This document shows, one piece after another, positions 1 to 5,420 of a stretch of DNA of 29,478 bases; the stretch's first letter is position 1, and every line of letters starts with the position of its first letter. The notes under the pieces are model-generated. The model saw only the letters and a list, made by a program, of their open reading frames with translations. It did not search any database and had not been told where the DNA came from. A program made the translations under genes and the position numbers. The DNA is taken from NCBI GenBank assembly GCA_038215095.1, contig JBBQRG010000039.1, positions 1 through 29,478 of the forward strand. The letters run 5' to 3'. Source of the DNA: DATACN01 sp038215095. GTDB lineage: Bacteria; Actinomycetota; Thermoleophilia; Solirubrobacterales; Thermoleophilaceae.

Positions 1-1014
1 GAGCTGATGGGCATCGGCGTTTCGTTCTTCACCGAAGGCGTCGGCGCGGGGCCGCGCAAGCACATGGACATTCTCGGCCTGGCGATGAACGACGGCGCCG
101 ACCGGCGGGTGCACCCGTCGGGCACGGCGGTCGTCAGCATCAGCGCCCAGACGCAGGGCCAGGGCCACGAGACGACGTTCGCGCAGATCGTGGCCGAGGA
201 GCTCGGCATCCCACCGGAGGAGGTCGAGGTGCGCCACGGCGACACCGACAAGTCGCCCTACGGCCTCGGCACGTACGGCAGCCGCTCGACGCCGGTGTCC
301 GGCGCGGCGGTGGCGGTCGTGTCGCGCAAGGTGCGTGACAAGGCGCGCATGATCGCCGCGACGATGCTCGAGACCCGGCCGGAGGACCTGGCCTGGGAGA
401 AGGGCCGCTGGTACGTGAAGGGCGACCCGGAAAAGGGCGCGATGATCGAGGAGATCGCGGTGCGCGCCTACAGCGGCGAGGAGATGCCGGCCGGCATGGA
501 AGGCGGGCTTGACGCGCAGGTGATCTACGACCCGCCGAACCTCACCTACCCGTACGGCGCCTACATCGCGGTGGTCGACATCGACCCCGACACGGCCCAG
601 GTGACCATCAGGCGCTTCATCGCGGTCGACGACTGCGGCGTGCGGATCAACCCGATGATCGTGGACGGGCAGATCCACGGTGGTCTCGCGGAGGGCGTCG
701 GGATCGCGCTGATGGAGCTGATCTCGTTTGACGAGGAGGGCAACTGCCTCAACTCGTCGTTCATGGACTACCTGATCCCGACCGCACTCGAGTGCCCCGA
801 CTTCGAGCTGGGCGAGACCGTCACGCCGTGCCCGCATCATCCGCTCGGCGCCAAGGGCGTCGGCGAGTCGCCGAACGTCGGCTCACCGCCGGCGATCGTC
901 AACGCCGTGATCGACGCGCTGTACGAGACGCACGGCGTGGAGCACCTCGACATGCCGTGCACGCCCGCGCGCGTGTGGGCGGCGATGCAGGGGCGCCCAG
1001 AGCCGCCACAATGA
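1..1014 (+). CDS. coxL: Carbon monoxide dehydrogenase large (molybdenum) subunit, 3' part
   Basis: This is the C-terminal 337 residues of a molybdenum hydroxylase large subunit; the 5' end lies outside the window and the frame is open from base 1. The enzyme oxidises CO to CO2 at a Cu-S-Mo cofactor. Visible family features are the cofactor-binding stretch TQGQGHETTFAQ, the loop GLGTYGSRSTPVSGAA, which resembles form I CO dehydrogenases, the segment DDCGVRINPMI, and GAKGVGESPNVG near the end, whose Glu is the conserved active-site base. The form-defining motif (AYRCSFR in form I, AYRGAGR in form II) would lie upstream and is not visible, so form I is inferred from overall similarity. The stop overlaps the start of the next gene (ATGA), which indicates translational coupling to coxD. 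The other structural subunits are expected to the left of the window. Confidence 0.93.
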   Translation, partial: ELMGIGVSFFTEGVGAGPRKHMDILGLAMNDGADRRVHPSGTAVVSISAQTQGQGHETTFAQIVAEELGIPPEEVEVRHGDTDKSPYGLGTYGSRSTPVSGAAVAVVSRKVRDKARMIAATMLETRPEDLAWEKGRWYVKGDPEKGAMIEEIAVRAYSGEEMPAGMEGGLDAQVIYDPPNLTYPYGAYIAVVDIDPDTAQVTIRRFIAVDDCGVRINPMIVDGQIHGGLAEGVGIALMELISFDEEGNCLNSSFMDYLIPTALECPDFELGETVTPCPHHPLGAKGVGESPNVGSPPAIVNAVIDALYETHGVEHLDMPCTPARVWAAMQGRPEPPQ

Positions 1015-1925
1015 GCGTCACGGGTGAGGCTGCGGGCGAGGTCCGCCAGCTCGTGCCCGACATAGAGACGCTGGCGCAGCGGCTCGGCGGTGTCGACTAC
1101 CTCGTCGACGAGGGCCTCGCCACGTCGATTTTCCTTGCGCTGCGGCTGCCCCAGCCGCTGCTGCTCGAGGGCGAGGCCGGCGTCGGCAAGACCGAGGCGG
1201 CCAAGGCTGTTGCGCTGGTGCTCGACACGCCGCTGATCCGGCTCCAGTGCTACGAGGGGATCGACGCCGCCGAGGCGCTGTACGAGTGGAACTACCCGCG
1301 CCAGCTGCTGTCGATCCGGCTCGCCGACCAGAGCGGCACGCCCCTGGAGGAGGAGGACCTGTTCGGGCCCGACTACCTGATCCGGCGGCCTTTGTTACGA
1401 GCGCTCGAGCATCCCGGCCCGCGTCCCGCCGTCCTGCTGATCGACGAGATCGACCGCGCCGACGACGACTTCGAGGCGTTCCTGCTCGAACTGCTCGCGG
1501 AGGCCAGCGTGACGATCCCGGAAATAGGCACCGTGCGGGCAACGCACCCGCCGATCATCGTCCTGACGTCGAACCGGACGCGCGACCTGCACGATGCCGT
1601 GAAGCGGCGCTGCCTCTACCACTGGATCGCTTACCCGACCCCGGAGCGCGAGGTGGAGATCGTGCGGCGGCGCGTGCGTGGCGCCTCCGAGACGCTTGCG
1701 GTTCAGGTGGCGAACGCCGTCTCCCGCATGCGCCACAGCGACGTGCAGAAGCCGCCCGGGATCGCCGAGGCGATCGACTGGCTTGCGGCGCTCAGCCTGC
1801 TCGGCGTCGAGCGGCTCGACGCGGCGGCAGTGGACCGGACGCTCGGTGCGGTGTTGAAGTACGGCGAGGACCAGGAGGTGATCCGCGCGGCCGGCCTCGA
1901 GCAGCTCGTGCGCAGCGGTGGCTGA
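1011..1925 (+). CDS. coxD: MoxR-type AAA+ ATPase, CoxD-like
   Basis: This is a 304-residue AAA+ protein of the MoxR/CoxD group. CoxD is known to act in maturation of the Cu-S-Mo centre of CO dehydrogenase, together with the VWA protein CoxE. Walker A is GEAGVGKT at residues 54-61, Walker B is VLLIDEID at 141-148, and the sensor-1 segment TSN is at about 186-188, followed by the RRCLYHW region typical of the subfamily. The start is ATG at 1011, which overlaps the coxL stop by four bases. A longer upstream reading frame is only the shadow of coxL. The stop overlaps the coxE GTG start by eight bases. The order L-D-E matches cox clusters in other bacteria. Function is by family and context. Confidence 0.92.
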   Translation: MSVTGEAAGEVRQLVPDIETLAQRLGGVDYLVDEGLATSIFLALRLPQPLLLEGEAGVGKTEAAKAVALVLDTPLIRLQCYEGIDAAEALYEWNYPRQLLSIRLADQSGTPLEEEDLFGPDYLIRRPLLRALEHPGPRPAVLLIDEIDRADDDFEAFLLELLAEASVTIPEIGTVRATHPPIIVLTSNRTRDLHDAVKRRCLYHWIAYPTPEREVEIVRRRVRGASETLAVQVANAVSRMRHSDVQKPPGIAEAIDWLAALSLLGVERLDAAAVDRTLGAVLKYGEDQEVIRAAGLEQLVRSGG

Positions 1926-3294
1926 CGCCGGCGCCTCGGAGCGGGCGTTCGGGGTGCAGACGATCCACCTCGACCTGCCGCCGCTGGCCGGGTCGCTGGG
2001 TCAGCGCCTGCGCGCCGCCGGCGTGCCGGTCACGCCCGAGCGCTCCGCCGACTTCGCGTGGGCGCTGAAGCTGGTGCGGCCGAACAGCCGCCGCCGGCTG
2101 TACTGGACCGCACGCTCGGTGTTCGTGACCGACCAGTTCCACGCCCGGGCCTTCGACGAGGTCTTCCGCTCGATCTTCGGCGACCCGGCCGCGCCCGACG
2201 CCACGCGCCCAGACGACGCGCGGGCCGTGGCCGCGCCTCCTGACGAGCGGCCCGCGCCCGATCATGAAACGGCGTCGGGCGAGTCCGCTCACGGCGGGAG
2301 CGTCGCTCCGTCGCCGTCCCGGGGCAGCGAGGACGACCCCGCCGGTGCGGAGGTGGAGGTGCCGCTGGCGATGGCGAGCGAAGAGGAGGTGCTGGCGGGC
2401 AAGCACTTCGACAAGCTGGACCCGCACGAGCTGGCGCAGCTCTACCGGCTCATGTCGCGGCTGGAGCTCGCCACCCCGCTGCGGCGCACGCGCCGCTACG
2501 AAAAGGGGCGCCACGGCCAGCGCATCGACATGCGGCGCACCCTGCGGGCCAGCCTGCGCTCGGGCGGCGACCCGATCCGCCTCGCGCGCCGGCGGCGCCG
2601 GGTCGTGCCGCGGCGGCTCGTGATGCTGTGCGACATCTCGGGCTCGATGGAGCCCTACGGTCGTGCGTACCTGCAGTTCCTGGCCTGCGCCGCCGGCAGC
2701 GGCCCCAACGCCGAGGCGTTCGCATTCGCGACGCGGCTCACCCGCCTGACGCGTGCCCTGGCCTCGCGCCACCCCGAGCGGGCCATCCAGCGCGCCGCGC
2801 TCGCTGCCCCGGACTGGTCGAGCGGCACCCGCATCGGCGACGCGCTGAAGGAGTTCAACGACCGCCACGGGCGGCGCGGCATGGCTCGCGGCGCCGTGGT
2901 CGTGATCCTCTCCGACGGCTGGGAGCGCGGCGACCCGCGGCTCGTGAGCCAGGAGATGGAGCGCCTGGCCCGGCTGGCCCACCGGATCGTGTGGGTGAAC
3001 CCACGCGTCAGCGCGAGCGGGTTCTCCCCGAAGGCGGGCGGCATGGTGGCCGCGCTCGAGCACTGCGACGCGCTGGTGAGTGGCCACAGCTTCGAGGCCC
3101 TCGCCGAGGTGGTGGACGCGATCGGCGCGCCGTCCTGGTCCGAGGCGCCCCCGCCCACCGTGGCCGCGGAGCCGGAGCCCGAGCCGTGGGCCAGCGCGAC
3201 GCCGGTGCGCGGCAGCTCGGTGGCGATGCCCAGCGGTTACGGGCCGAGCAGGGGCAAGACGACCCCGGGATGGGCGATCGGTGACGACCGCTAA
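1918..3294 (+). CDS. coxE: VWA-domain protein, CoxE-like
   Basis: This 458-residue protein starts at GTG 1918 inside the end of coxD. The C-terminal half is a von Willebrand A domain with an intact metal-ion-dependent adhesion site: DISGS at 239-243, Thr304 in SSGTRIGDAL, and Asp333 in ILSDGWERGD. The first 90 residues form an alpha-helical N-terminal domain, and an acidic, Pro/Ala-rich linker covers roughly 90-150. A basic segment (RLARRRRRVVPRR) directly precedes the VWA fold. About 65 residues after the VWA core are Pro/Glu rich and probably disordered. MoxR ATPases typically work with VWA partners, and CoxD/CoxE are thought to form such a pair in Cu insertion and sulfuration of the active site. 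The end overlaps the next small gene by 14 bases. Confidence 0.9.
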   Translation: MADAGASERAFGVQTIHLDLPPLAGSLGQRLRAAGVPVTPERSADFAWALKLVRPNSRRRLYWTARSVFVTDQFHARAFDEVFRSIFGDPAAPDATRPDDARAVAAPPDERPAPDHETASGESAHGGSVAPSPSRGSEDDPAGAEVEVPLAMASEEEVLAGKHFDKLDPHELAQLYRLMSRLELATPLRRTRRYEKGRHGQRIDMRRTLRASLRSGGDPIRLARRRRRVVPRRLVMLCDISGSMEPYGRAYLQFLACAAGSGPNAEAFAFATRLTRLTRALASRHPERAIQRAALAAPDWSSGTRIGDALKEFNDRHGRRGMARGAVVVILSDGWERGDPRLVSQEMERLARLAHRIVWVNPRVSASGFSPKAGGMVAALEHCDALVSGHSFEALAEVVDAIGAPSWSEAPPPTVAAEPEPEPWASATPVRGSSVAMPSGYGPSRGKTTPGWAIGDDR

Positions 3295-3463
3295 GACCTG
3301 CATCTACCCGGGCTGCGAGCGGCCGGCGGTTCCGCCGCACGAGCTGGGTGGGCCGCAGCCGGCCTTCTGCGAGCTGGAGGAGCACAACGCGCTGACCGCG
3401 CACCAGGAGCGCCAGCGCCTCGCGTCCCAGAACACAGCGACGACGGATGAGGAGGAGCAGTGA
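3281..3463 (+). CDS. Small zinc-binding protein in the cox operon
   Basis: This 60-residue protein starts at GTG 3281, inside the last codons of coxE, and its TGA overlaps the ATG of the next gene. The N-terminal half has a probable metal site: Cys7 and Cys12 in CIYPGCERPA, Cys30 in PAFC, and His35 and His41 just after it. The rest is a charged helix (HQERQRL) ending in an acidic tail. I do not know a named family. Similar Cys-P-G-C-x-R-P knuckles occur in small actinobacterial proteins of unknown role. Its placement between two overlapping cox genes argues that it is really translated and works in CO-dehydrogenase maturation, possibly in metal or protein binding. That role is inference. Confidence 0.75.
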   Translation: MTTAKTCIYPGCERPAVPPHELGGPQPAFCELEEHNALTAHQERQRLASQNTATTDEEEQ

Positions 3464-3924
3464 TGGCCGACGAGGCTTATCGGGCGGTGTTCCTGCGCGT
3501 ACACCCCACCGGCAAGATGGTGCTCAGCCTGACCACCGAGGCCGACGGCAAGGAGGGGGAGTACGCGCAGCTCGTGGCCCGCGAGCTCGGCGTTCCCGCG
3601 CTCGACGTCAAGGTCGTCCCGGCGGACACCGACCGCTTCGGCGTCGGCCACGGCTACAACACGAGCCCCTCGGAGGGCACCCAGGCGGCCATTCTCAGCG
3701 CCAGCGGCAGGATCCGCGACAAGGCACGGCTGCTCGCGGGCATGGCGCTGGACGTGGCCCCGGAGACCCTCAGGGACTCGAACGGCGGCTGGGCCGCCGG
3801 CGACGGAACGGATCCGGCCCAGGTCAAGACGATCGAGGACATCGCCCTCTACGCGCACGGCACCGGCGCATTGCCCCCCGGCGTCGAGGGCGGACTCGAC
3901 GCGCAGGCCGTCTACCGCGACTGA
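3463..3924 (+). CDS. Stand-alone CoxL-like middle-domain protein
   Basis: This 153-residue protein aligns along its whole length with one internal segment of the CoxL encoded at 1-1014 (window codons about 37-180). Shared blocks include VHP(S/T)G at the start, AQ(I/L)VA(E/R)ELG(I/V)P, (V/I)RDKAR and (M/V)EGGLDAQ at the end. It lacks the N-terminal CoxL domains and the C-terminal GVGE active-site region. The cofactor stretch QTQGQGHETT is replaced by the shorter TEADGKEGE, and GTYGSRSTP by GYNTSPSEG, so it should not bind the molybdenum cofactor as CoxL does. The reading frame is intact, with a good ribosome site (GGAGGAG at 3451-3457) and ATG at 3463 overlapping the upstream stop. It may be a maturation or assembly factor, a domain mimic, or a relic of a duplicated coxL. 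No function is established. Confidence 0.82.
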   Translation: MADEAYRAVFLRVHPTGKMVLSLTTEADGKEGEYAQLVARELGVPALDVKVVPADTDRFGVGHGYNTSPSEGTQAAILSASGRIRDKARLLAGMALDVAPETLRDSNGGWAAGDGTDPAQVKTIEDIALYAHGTGALPPGVEGGLDAQAVYRD

Positions 3925-3927
3925 GGC

Positions 3928-4467
3928 CTAGAGGTGCCCATCGAGCACGACCTGGACCTCGTCCTTGACCTTGAGGGCGCCGAACAGCGCGGAGTAGGGC
4001 TTGATGCCCCACGCGCTCTGGGTGACCATCGCGCTGGCTCTGAGCTTGCCGTCGTCGCCGACCACGACGTCGAAGGCGATCGGCTGCGTGGTGCCGAACA
4101 GAGTCAGCTCGCCTTCGGCGTGCATCCCGCTGCCGTCGGCCTCGGTTTGCACCCGGGTAGAGCGGAATCGGATGTCCTGGCGCTTGAGCACCTCGTCGTC
4201 GATGGTCTGGTGGATGTTCGCCAGGTCGTCGTCTTGGAGGGCCTGCATCCCGCCGGTGCCGAAGATCACTCGAAGCGAGGTGGCGTCGGCGCTGAGCTCC
4301 ATGCTCGTGCCGGCGGGGTCGTCAGCGACCACGAGCTCGGCCTCCCACGAGGTAACGCGGATCACGAGGTCGTGTCCGGCCTTGGCCGCGGCTCCGGCCC
4401 GTCCGGTCAGCACCGCGAGCGTCGCGTTGTCGGGCCCGAGACGATGGGTGCCCGACTCGATCGACAC
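3928..4467 (-). CDS. YceI-like lipocalin-fold protein
   Basis: This is a protein of about 179 residues in the YceI-like beta-barrel family. Recognisable pieces are GTHRLGPDNATLAV at the N-terminus, GHDLVI, the IDDEVLKRQDIRF segment (YceI proteins usually have a D-x-x-L-x-x-x-x-F-P-x-I/F-x-F element here), and the C-terminal beta strands. YceI proteins bind long-chain isoprenoid lipids, including quinone-like molecules. No signal peptide is visible. The open frame reaches a TTG at 4494, but GTG 4467 is the better start, since homology begins just after it; a TATATG hexamer 9 bases upstream could serve a near-leaderless transcript. It sits alone on the minus strand between cox genes, and its stop lies 3 bases from the stop of the CoxL-like fragment. 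A role in quinone or lipid handling for CO oxidation is inference. Confidence 0.82.
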   Translation of the reverse strand: MSIESGTHRLGPDNATLAVLTGRAGAAAKAGHDLVIRVTSWEAELVVADDPAGTSMELSADATSLRVIFGTGGMQALQDDDLANIHQTIDDEVLKRQDIRFRSTRVQTEADGSGMHAEGELTLFGTTQPIAFDVVVGDDGKLRASAMVTQSAWGIKPYSALFGALKVKDEVQVVLDGHL

Positions 4468-4524
4468 GCGCCGAGCATATAGCGCGCTCCGCAACTAAAT
4501 CCCCGACGATAGGAGACGAACCGA

Positions 4525-4956
4525 ATGGCCACCGAATTGAATCATTCCTTCTCAACCACGAGGACGGTCGATGAGAGCTTCGCCGCGATCACGGACCTCG
4601 AACGCGTCGTGCCGTGTGTGGACGGCGGCCGCGTGATCGAGACGATCGGACCCGATTCGGTCAAGGCCGAGATCGTGATGAGAATGGGAGCGATGTCGGT
4701 GAAGTTCACCGGCACCGTGGAGGTCGCCGAGAAGGACCCCGCCGCCCACCACGCCGTGCTGCGCGTGAAGTCCAGGGAGGCCGGTGGTCAGGGGCACGCG
4801 AACGCCGACGTGACCTTCCAGCTCCAGGACGGCGGCGGGTCGATTCACACTCACGCCCAGATCACCGGCAAGGCCGCTTCGATGGGGGAGGGCGTCGTCG
4901 TGGGAGTGCTCGACGCGCTGATCGCGGACTTCACCGCGAAGGTCGGCGAGCTCTGA
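4525..4956 (+). CDS. coxG: CoxG-family SRPBCC protein
   Basis: This 143-residue protein of the SRPBCC/START-like fold, CoxG family, begins with the typical element in which the N-terminal strand (LNHSFSTTRTVDESFAAITDLERVVPCV) is followed by the lid helix. It carries the later G-x-A-x-A-D-V-T-F strand and the C-terminal helix VVVGVLDALIADFTAKVGEL. The ATG at 4525 is preceded by AGGAGA. CoxG proteins accompany molybdenum CO dehydrogenases. In mycobacteria CoxG has, as I recall, been described as a quinone-binding partner that links the enzyme to the membrane quinone pool. Many CoxG proteins have an extra C-terminal membrane tail. This one stops right after the core helix, so it looks soluble. 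It is divergent from the YceI-like gene and 8 bases upstream of a zinc-ribbon gene. Confidence 0.88.
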   Translation: MATELNHSFSTTRTVDESFAAITDLERVVPCVDGGRVIETIGPDSVKAEIVMRMGAMSVKFTGTVEVAEKDPAAHHAVLRVKSREAGGQGHANADVTFQLQDGGGSIHTHAQITGKAASMGEGVVVGVLDALIADFTAKVGEL

Positions 4957-4964
4957 AGGTCCAG

Positions 4965-5183
4965 ATGCGGGAGATCCGGGAGGGCGAGGTCCCATTCGCT
5001 GCAGGAACCGCTGTTCAGGAGAACCCAGACCGCCCCGCGTTCCGCGGCAACGGCCCCGACGACTACGTCTGCGTGAAGTGCGGCAACGTGCTCGCCAAGG
5101 CGATGCACCCCACGCAGATGACGAAGAAGGTCCGCGTCCGCTGCGGTGTTTGCCGGACGGTCAACGTCGCCGTGACCGACTAG
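4965..5183 (+). CDS. Small zinc-ribbon protein downstream of coxG
   Basis: This is a 72-residue protein. The ATG at 4965 lies 8 bases after the coxG stop, with GAAGG as a ribosome site. Cys36/Cys39 (CVKCG) and Cys60/Cys63 (CGVC) form a four-cysteine zinc ribbon, separated by a basic hairpin (MTKKVRVR). The first 30 residues are acidic and Pro/Gly rich (IREGEVPFAAG). I do not recognise a named family. The tight spacing suggests co-transcription with coxG and a helper role in the CO-oxidation cluster, but it could equally be an independent housekeeping zinc ribbon. The longer frame upstream in the same phase only shadows coxG. Confidence 0.72.
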   Translation: MREIREGEVPFAAGTAVQENPDRPAFRGNGPDDYVCVKCGNVLAKAMHPTQMTKKVRVRCGVCRTVNVAVTD

Positions 5184-5261
5184 CGCTTACCCTGGCGCCC
5201 GCCGGCGATGGGAGGTCGTCGACGCACTTCTCGCCAATTGCAGCTATTTTTACCGGCGGCA

Positions 5262-5404
5262 CATAAACGCCGAGTCCCACCGGGCCGTCCGGTGGGAACG
5301 GGGGAACCAAAGCGGCCGATAGGTCGCGGGGGCGAATCGCCGCAGGAAGCGGCGTAGCGCAAGATCGAGCGCGAGCCCGTCAGCTCACCTCGTAGGCGAT
5401 CGAA
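5262..5404 (+). promoter_or_regulatory. Cyclic di-AMP riboswitch (ydaO-yuaA type)
   Basis: The leader carries the signature blocks of the ydaO-yuaA class in order: ACGCCGAGTCCC, a hairpin CCCACCGG...CCGGTGGGAA, GGGGGAACCA, GGGGGCGAATC, and near the 3' end GAGCCCGTCAGC-TCACCTCGTAGGCG. The terminal stem can form from CGCC (about 5268-5271) and GGCG (about 5395-5398). This class binds cyclic di-AMP and in actinobacteria often sits before genes for cell-wall hydrolases and resuscitation factors, usually lowering expression when the ligand is high. Here the ribosome site AGGAGGT (5408-5414) follows within 10 bases, so control of translation or of transcript stability is possible. TATTTT at 5245-5250 could be the -10 element of its promoter. 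Confidence 0.93.
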
Positions 5405-5420
5405 CACAGGAGGTTTGCCT

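Noticed and set aside
1792..3303. A 503-codon minus-strand open frame opposite coxE
   Set aside because: Composition is only Arg, Ala, His, Gly and Pro rich with no motif. It is the antisense shadow of coxE, whose VWA motifs are clear.
5238..5267. TTGCAG with CATAAA 18 bases on as a -35/-10 promoter for the riboswitch transcript
   Set aside because: Transcription would then begin inside the 5' strand of the riboswitch terminal stem. TATTTT at 5245-5250 fits better.
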